Notes: generated by a model from the sequence alone, not told the origin. A stretch of 64,000 bases of DNA from Aricia agestis (GCF_905147365.1 NC_056416.1:392001-456000), one strand, 5' to 3'. Positions 31,654 through 43,972 are shown, counted from the first letter of the stretch. Made by a program: numbers and translations.

Positions 31654-32589
31654 GCCTAGGACAGACTTATTTTTCTGCTTTCTTGTGTTTATTTTAAAAA
31701 CTTTTGTTTTACGCGACTGTACTAACAGGGGGTTTTTGATGTATACAATGTGAAATGTATTTTTCTATGGAAAGCTAAGGCATTGGAGCTCGAGATATTG
31801 TTTCACAATTGCTATTATTAACGTAACTTATACAATTGCTATTATTTAGTTTGATGGTTCTAATGGCCTGTATTTACTAGTTTGTAGAGTGAAATTGCAG
31901 GCAACAATAACACGTTCAATTCCACTAAACGAAAGTTCATTACATATGAACATTCAGACAGACATAATTATCACTGGCGTCACGTTTGCTATACAACTGT
32001 ATAGTGTATACTATAAAACTGAATAGTACAGTCAGTAAAATTGGCTATGATTGTAAAATACAATATAAATATTACAACAATTTCTGAACTATTCAAACTA
32101 AGTGTCATGACAGAAACTGCGCAAAATAAAAAGAACATCGACACAAGACGTTAAGATTAGGGATTGCAATCCGGCGTCATTTTCAATCCGGACCGGATTT
32201 GACCGGATTACCGTCAATCCGGCCGGATCCGGTCGGATCTGGCCGGATTGATGAAATTGAACTAAAAACCGAAAATCATCCTATTTTTTCTTTCTAATTC
32301 AAAAACAAGGCATATATGCATCACTTGTAGCTGATTAATACAATATTTTCAAAGCGAGATAACCACTCTTTAAAAACTGTAGAGCATGGAACAATATTTT
32401 AAATGTCCATATGGTTGCTCAAGCACATTACGGCATTATCGCAACCTAGTCGGCCTTGCCTAGAAGAATGATCAGGTTAATTGTACCCTCCCCACCACCA
32501 TACGTAGCTGTTGATATTTAACGATATACATCCATTTGTTGCTCATCATTTAAAAGCGTCACTTAGCAAATAACTCTTAATAGAGCTGC

Positions 32590-33476
32590 TGCGGTTCCGT
32601 AGTACCGCTAGTTTCTGATACTTTTAGTATAGTCAATGAATTTATGACGTACTAAATGACGCCCGCAACTCCGTTGCGCCAAAATTCGTTTATTGCGCAG
32701 GAACTGTACATTTTTCCGGGATAAAAACTATCCTATGTCCTTTCTCGGGGCTCAAAGTATCTCCATGCCAAATTTCAACAAAATCGGTTCAGCGGTTCGC
32801 GCGTGAAGAGGTAACAGACAGACAGACAGACAGACACACTTTCGCATTTATAATATTAGTAAGTATGGATTTTACACTACTAACAACATCATCTCAGTCA
32901 CGTTCAAAGGAATTTGAACGAAAAGTTCCTTTATACTTCGTTGAATACATTATTTTAGTTGATCGATTATTACTCAATAACTTTGAAGTCTTCTTAGCCG
33001 TGATAATTTTCCTTTTAAATTCAGCACATTTCCTACTCCCGTGATTTTTTCACATTTCTAGAAGCAACCGTTTAGCTGGTAGAAAGGGGAGGGGGGGACA
33101 CTGACTCTAACGATTTTTTCCACTTTAAAACTTCATTTTGCAAAAATGGATCCCTAAGTCGGAAAATGATCTAAGAATTCTCGTAATATTTTTTAAAACC
33201 TATCCAACAAACACCTCACATAGTGGGGACTGGGTCGACGCCAAAAAAAATCATCCCAGCTTCATGTGTATGGGAGGTACCATAAAAATATATATATTTT
33301 TAAGATTTTATATACCATTTTGTTGGAATCATTAATATGTATAATCATTCTAATTTACAGCTTTGTAGGTATAGTCTCTGAGCAAAACCGCGGACAGACA
33401 GATGGACAGACAAACGGACAGACAGACAGACCGAAACTATTACGGGTTATCGTTCACTACAGAACCCGAAAAAAGT
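32590..33476 (+). repeat. Interspersed repeat family A, copy 2, interrupted
   Basis: Parallels the 62396-63153 copy: ggttccgtagtaccgctagt, then (after an insertion at 32651-32870) tacactactaacaacatcat, the taccagctaaacgg block (inverse sense), aaaaccgcggacagac and a GACA run. Open frames across it differ from copy to copy. Confidence 0.75.
32651..32870 (+). mobile_element. RTE-like tail repeat, copy 3, inside family A copy 2
   Basis: 'gacgcccgcaactccgttgc' through (GACA)4 to taatattagtaagtatggat. It interrupts the stretch that is continuous in the 62396 copy, so it is the younger insertion. A slightly longer end (agtaagtatggat) differs from other copies. Confidence 0.82.
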
Positions 33477-33571
33477 GAAAAAAAAGCTTATCCAGGGGTA
33501 ACGCATTTAACGTAAGTTATTCATGCAACAACCAAATCAGTTTGCCACAAATTAAAGTATATTATTATTTT

Positions 33572-33677
33572 TAGCAATATTCCACGAAATAAACCTCAAC
33601 TTGTAAGTACATGCGCAGCACGGCATACACTCACTCATTTACTTACAGGTTGATGTTTATTTCGCGGAATTTTGCTA
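33572..33677. repeat. 38-bp inverted repeat inside the hAT element
   Basis: Arms 33572-33609 and 33640-33677 are complementary with about four mismatches, separated by 30 bp. Confidence 0.65.
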
Positions 33678-33818
33678 TAAATATTAATATACAAAATTTT
33701 AAGCTATGGATATCTGCAAAGCAACGCCTGATTCTATTAACTATTGCCACAAATCGCTAACACCGGATCCGGCAAATTTCCGTATCCGGTTTTCCGGATT
33801 GCAATCCCTAGTTAAGAT

Positions 33819-35096
33819 GTATTTTATTTATTAATAATTATGATAATAATTAAGTTATTAATTAAACTAATGACATTCACAACTGACGGTCATAAGCTCT
33901 GCTTACTTAAGTGATTGATTAATGATGGATGATTCATTATTTATTGAATGTATCTCTATTTGTACTTCACTAAGTGATTTTTTTAATATCATGTACAGAT
34001 ATCCGTACATATACTGTCAAAATCTTTATTAATTCTGCACTCGTGAAATTGATACAAATAGCAATGAGGAAGATACATAGCATCGTTTCCTTACAAGGGG
34101 CATAAAGCGTAAGTAAGTTAATAATACTCGTCTGACATTGTAAAGATGAGTCATCATCCATCAGAATATGAGTCACCTGCTCGTTTGTAACAATGAAATA
34201 ACAAGCGCCATTTGTGATATACAAGTGGCAATAATTTCCCGTTTTCCGGCCTCTTTATTGTTATACAAATGGATTCGGGAAACTCAAATTATTGTTTACT
34301 TATTATCGTGTAAGTAAACAATAATTAGATCAAATATTTTGAAATTGTGTTGACTTATGGACCAACTGATGCTCTCTAGAGTCTTGAGTATGTACTATGT
34401 ACTACATATTGTTCATACTCCGTTCTGATTAACTTTAACCTCTAGATAGAAAACGAAACACCAGAAGCAGGATTACATTTTCTCTGACTGTCCTAAGAAT
34501 TTTCTTATAAATGAGTTAACACAACGCCGCGTAAGAAATTTTCACTTCAAAGTTGACACTCAACCTTACTATAAGGTTTATTGTATTTATTAGTTAGTGT
34601 GACTTTAACATGGATTTACTACTGTTTTACTCTTCAATCTTTGTCAAAACACGGCCTTTAACAACAATAAAACAGTATACAAGAGCACAATTTAATTAGA
34701 AGCGCGCTCGTTGAAAGCGAAATATTCGTACACACGGCGCGGCTGTTAGCTCCGCTTTGAGTTCGTGGTTGGTTACAGATCGTCCCGCCAGATATAAACA
34801 GAATTCCAGATGAGAAGTTTGTACAAAAACTCCACTTTTCACTCTACCCGCAATAATTTTATTCAAGAATTTAATTAAATTTTAAAATCAGTTCGTGGAC
34901 AGAATTAGAAGTCGGGATTAGGTTGGAGTTAATTAGCGACGATTAATTCCTTGGGTCATTATTAGAGGCCCAGGCTGTTAGTTCGTATTGTCAATATCAT
35001 TTAGATAACTCTGTTTACTACATTTTCTTTGCCTTCGCAAGTAAATCCTGTACTAGTATATTATGATAATACTGTTATACATCATCATAGTTACAA
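33819..35096. other. Intergenic, nothing recognised
   Basis: AT-rich. A 16-bp perfect inverted repeat (attattgtttactta with complement, 8-bp spacer) lies at about 34288-34327. No gene supported. Confidence 0.4.
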
Positions 35097-35458
35097 TAAT
35101 AATAATAGCTCCCACACCGGTTTCGGTGACGGTGGCCGGTTTCATTGAAACCAGGCCAGCTACCCAGGAGTAATTTTATGGTGCCCAAGTGTGTGCGCAG
35201 TACACAAGAGCACTCTCTATTTCTTTACTCTCATAACCCAGTGGGACGGAAGACCGACACGACCTGCGAGAGATCAGGCGTAGGACCGACTTTTTACATG
35301 CCCATCCGACGCATGGATCATCTTACTTGTCAGACAATCAGGTGATCAGCCTGCATTGTCCTAACCAAACTTGGAAATAACATGTTTCCAACGCGGGAAT
35401 CGAACCCACGACCTCCGAGTCAAGAGCCGCGCTCTGTACCACTAGACCACGGAGGCGT
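35097..35458 (-). mobile_element. tRNA-derived SINE, full-length copy
   Basis: On the minus strand the head (35458 to about 35385) has TGGTCTAGTGGTA (A box) and GGTTCGATTCC (B box) spaced as in a tRNA gene. A body of about 290 bp follows, closely similar to 12059-12360, ending 'gggagctattattattatt'. The acceptor ends do not pair, so this is a SINE head rather than a working tRNA gene. Confidence 0.9.
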
Positions 35459-37789
35459 CATCATAGTTATGTATGATGATTAAGACATTATAAAGTCTAA
35501 TCATAAATACTTAATCATATTTGCAAGGCTTTTAATTTCGTATCCAAATTGCTATAACAAAGAGATTTTCGTATGCCATTTCAACGTGAAACCCAACACA
35601 AACGCTATCAGTACAAAGCACACAAACAATACAAAGTAATATGCGGCAATAAACCGATGCATATTGTGACAAAGCGGCCCCGAACTTTTTCCCGATTCCG
35701 CGCGCGGCGCCTGCAAATTCTCATAACGACCGCCCGCGCCCGCATCCAAAAGGCCTTCGTATTTCAAACTGTTTACTTTATTTGCCATTTTATATTGTAC
35801 GGTTAAGTTAGCAATAATATGGGTATTTTTGGTCGTATGATATAAATTAATAGAAATAAACGCAATAGAAAACCTCTTTTCCCAACTGCTAGATATCTTA
35901 TATCCTCTAACTAGTAAATACAAGGTCTGTTTTTCTTTGTCTAACTTATTGAAAACTTCACATGACAGTCAAAAATAGTTCACTTTGAATGGATATACAC
36001 ACAATGTTATTGGTAAGGGGTATAGTTGTTTTTATTTGAGTTATACATAATCACATCGTTATCTAAACTTAAGGACGGCTTAAATAAAGCAAAACCTCTT
36101 CACAATAGGCATTGATGCCAACTGAAGTATCGAATCACTCTCAACTAGTTCGGCGAGACGACAGCTCGGAAACATTTCTCGAAATGTAGGCTTTGGTTCA
36201 AGATATTTGTCAATTTATTTCCGTGTTCCCACATAGATTCCCCGTATTGAATTTCTTGATAGTACCAGTAGCACAGACTACTGAATAGTTTCTACGTATC
36301 TAGTAATAAATAATTTAAAGCTAGAGATTTGTATGGACACAAACAAAAATTTACAAACTTATCATGTAGATTTCAAGTGAATAGTTTTCAGTAATAAGTT
36401 AGTAGTAGCCTGTACTATGATTTTCATAGCAAAAACTATTTTATGTAAGCCAAACGGAGGTTGTATAGTATAGTGTTAAGACGAATAAATATTTATTGCA
36501 GTGCAGCGCAGAGGCGATACTTTGTGCGCGCGGCGTGTGGCAACTTGCCAGTCGCACCGCCTTGTCACACTTTTACATTGGCCCCTACCTGAATTTCAGA
36601 CTTACAATGAGTCTGCAGTGACTAGAAATCTAGATTCGCTAGCTTTGGCGTCATTCAGATGATACTAAATGATAAAAGGCTATATACAGCCAAATATTTT
36701 GAATGTTAATTAAAAATGTCATAAATTGTCATTTACATAATTATTATTACACAATCTTATCGAATACTTGAAGTATTCAATAAATTCAACAATATATTTA
36801 ATAAGTATAATACGAAAATATTAAAAAGTCTCATTGAAATGCAAGTGAAGGCAAATTACTGGCTCGTGTGCTCGGTAAATCATTTATTCACAACGTACGT
36901 ATACGACTGTATTGAAACATGAGTGACAGATATCCGATACAATTTGAATAGGAGCCGCCAATCAGCTGGAAATCCGGTGAAAATCGGAAAAAAAACCACG
37001 AATATGGCGCGGAAATACTTTAGACCAGCACAAATGGAGCGGCTCGACCAATTACACAACACAAATAGGACGAGTTCCAATCAACCAAATATTCTCATGT
37101 CCATTTCATAAAAATACTACCTCCATAGAGTGTTACAAACTTTTCAAAAAGTGCTTCACTAAGTAAAAGTAGTTGGAATCGGTCGAGTGCATTTTAAACT
37201 ATTATTTCAGCATTACGACCCCAGCTACTGCCAACTTTGAATTTACGGAATTTCGAAAACTTTCAAAGATTCCTACTTGAACATAGTTTAGCATACATAT
37301 ATGAAATTTAATTATACTTTTTATCTCATTGAGTCTGAACTATTTGAGATAGTCACAGATTTAAGAAGTATAGGATGTGTTATAACTTATAACTTATGAT
37401 ATAGTACGCGTCGCCAAATCATGCGCAATTGTTTATTAAAGTGTCAGTCGTATGCAAAATACTACACGACAAATTAGTGTTTGTAACTAATCTGAGATTC
37501 AGGCGTGCTATCGAGATTGTAATGTGAATATTGTGAATAGTAGTTGCGTGAGACGCTGACGACATAGTCTCCCATACAAACAGCGCTTCACAACATTTCT
37601 CCCTCTTTATGTGGAGTCAACAAAAGTTTCAATTACTGATTGGATAAATAAATAGGAGCATTGCGAACGCAATCTGTTTTTGCTATAGAGCCGGTGGCGG
37701 AACGCTCGCCGCCGAGTCTTCAATTAAAACTCTACACAAATAGAAACAAATTTCATCCCACGCAGACAACTCTTGTACTCTACACATAG
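35459..37789. other. Intergenic; GC-rich patches only
   Basis: No supported gene. Patches at 35675-35755 and 36495-36565 are GC-rich. The open frames here lack domains and overlap antisense frames. Confidence 0.4.
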
Positions 37790-37960
37790 TTCGGGAGCGC
37801 CTGCAATATGTTCATAGTCCGAGAATCGCTGACTCCTGCACTACATACGTAGTCTGGGAGCTACAAACTCCTGACATTTATTTTGGAAGAGCCAGCACTA
37901 TATTCATAGACCGGGAGCTCCAGCACTACATTCGTAGTCTGGGAGCTCCTGCATACACTG
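37790..37960. repeat. Decayed minisatellite, unit about 40 bp
   Basis: Four to five imperfect copies of a unit containing cactacattcgtagtctggg and gagctcctgca, most similar near 37840-37955. Confidence 0.65.
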
Positions 37961-38880
37961 CATACACATAGTGAAGGAGCCCGAGCTAATTGTGTTGGCG
38001 CATTCGTGAACATAATTGGGGTGTTGCGTTTGTTCCGCCAAACAATGTCATAAACAAATAAAATGTAACAGAGCAAATAAAAGTTGTGTTATTAAAGTTG
38101 TCTTTGTTTTAATATAATATAATACCAAATAAATTTATACAAAGATATTATGATTATTATTAAAAACAAAATACAAATGATTTCTATCCGACATACCCTC
38201 GTATAAATTTAAGGGCGGGCAATGACGGTACGTTACATTAATTTAACAGTACTTTACATTTAACGGTACTTTACAACGGTATTTTACATAAAGGCCAGTC
38301 ATCACGCCAAAAACGTACGTAAAAATATATCATACTGATTTATTTGGCATGTTCCCTACTCCTGAACAAGTTACCTGCTCATTAGCGCGTTCGCCGCTCC
38401 CCAGAGTCTTTCCCGTTCCCCGCCAAGTTCCTCACTCCTGAGTGCATCCCAGAGGAACAATTAGTCATGACAGCCGCGGGCTGTATTCGATCACTAACTT
38501 GATCAGCTTTGATCCCGCGTCCCGCGCCGGATGTCGATCATGTACGTAATCTCGTTTGCATCGCTTTATGTCTCTGTCGTTTCATATATAACGTTTGAAG
38601 ACAGTTGACATTTTCATATGTTTCTCAATTTTATTTAAATTGCAGTTAATTCTGTTTCAAATTAAAAATGCACCTGTCGGTTCAGTCAGCTTTGTAATTT
38701 ATTTTGTGCAACTTGACTTCTCGATACGAGATCGTTTATACCACTATTATTTTTATAATAATATCTTTGATCGCAAATTCGAGTTGACTATAAACCCAAC
38801 GCTCGTAGATATTATGCCCGATTCCGTTACCACTTGCGAAAAATTTTAATGTAGCGTTCAGAGGGTTGGCGCGTAGAGGC
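37961..38880. other. Intergenic, nothing recognised
   Basis: A GC-rich stretch at 38370-38535 breaks an otherwise AT-rich region. The frame at 38595-38849 is unrecognised. Confidence 0.4.
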
Positions 38881-39600
38881 CGCTACAACTTGCGTAGCAC
38901 TCGTAGAGGCCGCTACAACTTGCGTAGCACTCGTAGAGGCCGCTGCAACATGCGTAGCACTCGTAGAGGCCGCTACAACTTGCGTAGCACTCGTAGAGGC
39001 CGCTACAACTTGCGTAGCACTCGTAGAGGCCGCTACAACTTGCGTAGCACTCGTAGAGGCCGCTACAACTTACGTAGCACTCGTAGAGGCCGCTACAACA
39101 TGCGTAGCACTCGTAGAGGCCGCTACAACTTGCGTAGCACTCGTAGAGGCCGCTACAACTTGCGTAGCACTCGTAGAGGCCGCTACAACTTGCGTAGCAC
39201 TCGTAGAGGCCGCTGCAACATGCGTAGCACTCGTAGAGGCCGCTACAACTTGCGTAGCACTCGTAGAGGCCGCTACAACTTGCGTAGCACTCGTAGAGGC
39301 CGCTACAACTTGCGTAGCACTCGTAGAGGCCGCTACAACTTGCGTAGCACTCGTAGAGGCCGCTGCAACATGCGTAGCACTCGTAGAGGCCGCTACAACT
39401 TGCGTAGCACTCGTAGAGGCCGCTACAACTTGCGTAGCGCTCGTAGAGGCCGCTACAACTTGCGTAGCACTCATAAAGGCCGCTACAACATACGTAGCAC
39501 TCGTAGAGGCCGCTACAACATACGTAGCACTCGTAGAGGCCGCTACAACTTGCGTAGCACTCGTAGAGGCCGCTACAACATGCGTAGCACTCGTAGGGGT
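38881..39600. repeat. 30-bp minisatellite, 24 units
   Basis: Units such as cgctacaacttgcgtagcac plus tcgtagaggc run for 720 bp with partial units at each side. Variants: gctgcaacatg in units starting 38941, 39211 and 39361; aacatg/aacata in 39091, 39481, 39511 and 39571. The first four of these lie 4-5 units apart, hinting at higher-order amplification. Because 30 is divisible by 3, most frames stay open: plus-strand RRGRYNLRST and minus-strand ECYASCSGLY repeats. Neither long frame starts with ATG at its head and no splice or promoter signals are seen, so coding is unlikely. Confidence 0.95.
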
Positions 39601-40397
39601 TGCTACAAATTGCAAAGAAAGCAAATAGCCCCACTTAATTAAACTTCTAACCCTTAATCGTATTGTTTAAAATAGATATTGACGATCGAATTAACAAGAC
39701 ATTTTATTTTATTATAGCACAATTATAGATAAGTAACATTTAAGTAGAAATAATCTGCATATAGCATAATTTATTATTTTTCTCTTTTAAAATAGGGTAG
39801 TATTGTACCTGAACATAAATTAGTACCGTTACAGAGAGCTTTAGAAAATGAAGTGACTACTTGCAAATTATGAGTGCAAGCTTAATTATCATCAGTACTT
39901 GCGTTCAAATATTCTGTCGACACCGGTTCTTCAGGAACAGGAATCGCCAATGAGCGCCGACACCGACTTACAATGCCACGCGGCACTTCATTTGAATATG
40001 TTTTGTAATTTGAGTGCACTCAGCTGTGCTTTTGTTTCATCAATTCCGTTGCGAGCTCAATTTGCAAGGAGGTCGAATACGAGAATTAAAAGAAACATGT
40101 TCTAGAATTCTACATTGTACGTATTTACATATTCCTTTATATTTAAACGCAACGAGTAAGAAATAATAACGACATTTCAAAGACATAAAAGAAGTGATTT
40201 AGTAACGAAATGATATCAGGAAATCGAATTCGAACCCAACGCCGAAGTTATAACATGAAACAAGTGCGTGTCTACTGTCTATACAGATTTAGAAATCAAA
40301 TACCAATAGGTAATATTATATTCCTCGAATACTATAAAAAGTGGAAACAGAGTAGGATATTAAACAAAAAAAAACCTCCTACGCTCTTTATTATAGA
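39601..40397. other. Intergenic, nothing recognised
   Basis: AT-rich with short unsupported frames. Confidence 0.4.
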
Positions 40398-40588
40398 CTA
40401 GATAATGCTTTCAATTTCGTCGCGCCAACTTCCGTCACGGGAACTGTACTATTTTCCGGGATAAAAAGTATCCTATGTGATTTCCCGGGACTCAAAGTAT
40501 CATACCTTTCAGCAGAATCGGTGGAGCGGTTTGGGTGTGAAGAGCTAACAGACAGACACACTTTCGCATTTATAATATTAGTATGGAT
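40398..40588 (+). mobile_element. RTE-like tail repeat, copy 4
   Basis: 'cgggaactgtactattttcc' through cagaatcggtggagcggttt to 'cgcatttataatattagtat'. The 5' part is diverged. Confidence 0.78.
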
Positions 40589-41063
40589 GAGAAAGCATTA
40601 CATGACAGTATTCACCTACATTAGCGCACATAAGACTTGTCTGTCAATTTTCAATAGTTAGTCTTTGTTTTGCTTTATTGATGTTATTTGTAATTTAAAA
40701 TTACAAATAACATTAACTATTACTTATTAAATTAAATTTAGAATAATTTAGATTTTTTTAAATTACAAATAAAATTAACGGCGGCAGCGATGTGAGCGGC
40801 TGTATATTTATTTGTTTTGTTTACGAAAATACTAAATAAATCTCAACAAATTAAAAAGACTAAATCATTGATGAGTAAGCCTTACAACTTCAGTAAATAG
40901 GGTATTTTAATCCGTATAATATAGGATCAACTACCGCACAACCGGGAACACGCTGTATTATTCACGTGGTTGAGTACAACAAGTGGCGGCCATTACCCTA
41001 ATTCCCTGCACCACACTGTGGTGCAGGGAATGTTCATATATACCAAAAGTACTTGTAACATGA

Positions 41064-41113
<50 letters not shown>

Positions 41114-41452
41114 ATGACTGTACTTATAGTCTTATAGTATGTATATAACCTATTTATCTTAAACACAAAAGAGAAATGTCCTATTTATTATTCAGTCGAT
41201 ACCTTCCAATCTCCAATCCGACTAGCCTAAGTTAGTTGTAGAACGTGCCAAATAAATATTACTCTGACTATTGAAATTACTTTCCTTTGGGTAGTAAAAT
41301 ATTACAATATTACACTATTGACTTTGTCAAAAAATTATTATTAATAATCTGCAACACGCGAGAACCGTGCGCTCTCCCGCGTGCCCGCGCGTTGCAGTGC
41401 TACTATGTTTTAATTGCAAATATCGTTTGTTTGTTAGCCATTGTTTGATTAG
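40589..41452. other. Intergenic with short palindromes and a TA run
   Basis: A near-perfect palindrome (atgttatttgtaatt/taa/complement) lies at about 40687-40719, a 31-bp palindrome at 41001-41031, and a (TA)n microsatellite at about 41069-41115. No gene. Confidence 0.45.
41001..41031. repeat. 31-bp palindrome, 1-bp centre
   Basis: attccctgcaccaca and its complement flank a single c. Confidence 0.85.
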
Positions 41453-41715
41453 ACCGGCGTGAAACAGCGCTTGCGCTGTGTTTCGCCGAGTGAGTGAGTT
41501 TACCGGAGGCCCAATCCCCTACCCTATTCCCGTCCCTACCCTCCCCTATTCCCTTCCCTTCCCATCCCTACCCTCCCCTATTACCTTATTCCCTCTTAAA
41601 AGGCCGGCAACGCACCTACAGCTCTTCTGATGCTGCGAGTGTCCATGGGCGACGGAAGTTGCTTTCCATCAGGTGACCCGTTTGCTCGTTTGCCCCCTTA
41701 TTTCATTAAAAAAAA
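41453..41715 (+). mobile_element. GA-core SINE-like repeat, copy 5 (5'-truncated)
   Basis: Starts accggcgtgaaacagcgctt and runs to the A-run at 41715. It lacks the tacgtgggagagcc head. Confidence 0.87.
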
Positions 41716-42021
41716 GACACGGTTCGATATAATATATATGTATTCGATATAATAATATATTATAATATTTATATTAATTATGCTAACTAGGCGAGGTGTT
41801 CACTAAAATGAATATGTATGTGTTATGTATGAGGCGAATGTGTGTATGAGGTTGAATGTGCTGACTTCGAACGTTATAAATCACACAAATTCGGCGCTCG
41901 GGTAATTGCCTCACACCAGATATACACAACTTTTTCTTGTTAGCTGAAACTTTTTAAACGTTACTTATATATTTATATGAAAACTTCTCTGATATTAAAA
42001 ATGCTCAGATTTGATGAACAA

Positions 42022-42231
42022 ATCCATACTATTTTATAAATGCGAAAATATGTCTGTCAGTCTCTCTGTCTTTTACCTCTTCAAGTCCAAACCGCTAAAC
42101 CGATTTTGTTGAATATGGAGATACATTGAGTCCCGGAAAAGGACATACGATACTTTTTATTCCGTAAAAATTTAAAGTTACCGCGTGATAAAAGAATTTT
42201 AGCACAACGGAGTTGCAGGCGTCGTCTAGTT
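42022..42231 (-). mobile_element. RTE-like tail repeat, copy 5
   Basis: On the minus strand: ctagacgacgcctgcaactc through to 'cgcatttataaaatagtatg'. Diverged, with only a trace of the GACA run. Confidence 0.78.
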
Positions 42232-43282
42232 AGAATATAAAGTAACTACGCTAAACTACTAACCTAGTAAGATTATAGAATAATTATTCTTGAATAGCAA
42301 GTGCACTAAATCATTGATAGCTTATATAGAAGCCTAAACTTCATTATCTAATTCACGCAAAAGCAAAGAAATTAAGACTGACAATTAATTTATTTTCTGT
42401 TTGAACCAAAAAAAGCCACTCCTCAGCCGTCATTTGGAGCCGAAAACAGCCGCCATATAAAACGCGTAAAAATATAACCCGGGAACATTTATTATTCGCA
42501 CAGTTGTGTAATGGTCGGTCACACCTGACGGCAAATTGCAGGGCGGCGCGACATTTGGCGCCCCCGCGACGGATATCACGCAGGGCCAGCTCACACTAGC
42601 GACGGAAAACGAAATTGTGAAAATTAATGTCACTGAACCATATTTACGTCCACAAGTAGACATCATCTTTTTAAGAGACGTGCGTACGCGGCCTGCGTGC
42701 TTTGCTGTAAGTAATGTTTGGTTTAGACTGAACTTAGAGTCTTATTCTATTAAAGACTCCAATAATTTTATAAAACTTTATAATTCCCTAGTATCCCTAA
42801 GCTATAAAGAACCTTAAGAAAAAACAATTTAATTTCACTTAAATATTAAAATTTATTTGAAATTTTGTAAATAAGTAGTCCATATTTTGTGGTTTTATAT
42901 TTAGGAGTATATTTGCTTAGACGGCTCGCTAGTTTGAATCGACCCTAACGGGGTACATGCACGTACATACATCACCCAACTTATCATACATTAGCTCGCG
43001 AATATCGCCTGAGGTTGTGCATATACATACTATATACATACATCACACATTCCATCATATTATCATACATTAGCCTGTTTATATGTAGATTTGTGGAGGT
43101 GCAATGATTTGAACTGTACACGTTCCATGTATAACATTATTGTATGTTGATTTTGTGAAATTGTATTCACTGTAAAAATAGAGGTGCTTAGACTACGATA
43201 ATATCATACCTAGATGATAGTAAAAGTCGAATGTCTGAACGAGAGTTTCTACAATTGCTTGATAGATATAATAATATTATAC
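42232..43282. other. Intergenic; one weak candidate exon
   Basis: At about 42536-42708 a GC-rich open segment sits between ttgcag and GTAAGT. The translation (GGATFGAPATDITQ...) is not recognised and an antisense frame is also open. The rest is AT-rich. Confidence 0.3.
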
Positions 43283-43426
43283 TAAGGGCCTGTTTCACCA
43301 CTTCCTGATAAGTGCCGAATAGGCTATCCACCACTTAACTTGACAAATGAAGTATGGCAAATCTGTAAAAAAAGCTGTGAATAGCCTATTCGGCGCTTTA
43401 TCAGAAAGTGGTGAAACAGGCCCTAA
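43283..43426. mobile_element. PIF/Harbinger-like MITE, 138 bp
   Basis: The element 43286-43423 is flanked by TAA on both sides. The ends GGGCCTGTTTCACCACTT and complement continue as 43-bp arms with three mismatches. No coding capacity. Confidence 0.85.
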
Positions 43427-43500
43427 AACTTGTTGATCAAGCTTATAGAGGTAGACACTCTTAGAGGCACAAGAATCACTCATAAACACATAATGTACCC

Positions 43501-43580
43501 AGGAAAGGTCATAGGATACTTTTTATTCCGGAAAAATGTACGGTTCCGACGCGATAAACGAGTTTCGGGCGTCATCTAGT
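43501..43580 (-). mobile_element. RTE-like tail repeat, copy 6 (fragment)
   Basis: Only the part from gcgtcatctag to the 'atcctatgacctttcc' block is present. Confidence 0.72.
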
Positions 43581-43649
43581 AACAATATAAAAAGCTTAGA
43601 TTTCGATCATAATTAGACGACTATTCGAAAAGTAAGGCTATTTAAAAAT

Positions 43650-43692
43650 AACGAAATTGTTTAGATTATTTTTTAATCTAAACAATTTCGTT
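43650..43692. repeat. Perfect 19-bp inverted repeat, 5-bp spacer
   Basis: aacgaaattgtttagatta and its complement flank ttttt. Confidence 0.85.
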
Positions 43693-43937
43693 GACTTAAT
43701 CCTCTCTCTACTCCCTTAATAAGGATGCGACAGGTTTTATTCCTTCCAAACATGATTTATGAAAAAATTTCCTACAAAACATGCTGCAAAGAAAATTTTG
43801 AAGATTCAAGTCAATTAGGTGTGACCTTGTCGTCTCCGATCGCCAGACTCGATATTTCGCCGAAACTCGATCGAGATGTAACGAGCTGAATTATATTCTC
43901 GAGTTTCTGAAACGTCTCAGCCTTGCTGACCTCTACC

Positions 43938-43972
43938 GAATAATTACAGTAACTATCTTACTGTAATTATTC
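43938..43972. repeat. Perfect 15-bp inverted repeat, 5-bp spacer
   Basis: gaataattacagtaa and its complement flank ctatc. Confidence 0.85.

Larger units (their letters stand above)
32150..33818. mobile_element. Composite hAT-type element, 1653 bp, with nested repeats
   Basis: The element 32158-33810 has ends TAGGGATTGCAATCCGG and its exact complement, flanked by the 8-bp duplication GTTAAGAT (32150-32157 and 33811-33818). Subterminal ccggatccgg-type motifs repeat at both ends. There is no transposase. Family A copy 2 lies inside, which itself holds an RTE-like tail, and an inverted repeat lies at 33572-33677. Order of events: hAT element, then family A, then RTE tail, if family A was not already cargo. 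Confidence 0.9.

Noticed and set aside
35385..35458. Functional tRNA gene on the minus strand
   Set aside because: A and B boxes are present but the acceptor stem does not pair and a SINE body follows.
38881..39600. CRISPR array
   Set aside because: Units are head-to-tail without unique spacers and the sequence is insect nuclear DNA.
38858..39642. 258-codon frames on both strands of the 30-bp array (Arg-rich or Cys-rich repeat proteins)
   Set aside because: They begin at TTG or GTG rather than ATG, stay open only because the unit length is divisible by 3, and lack gene signals.
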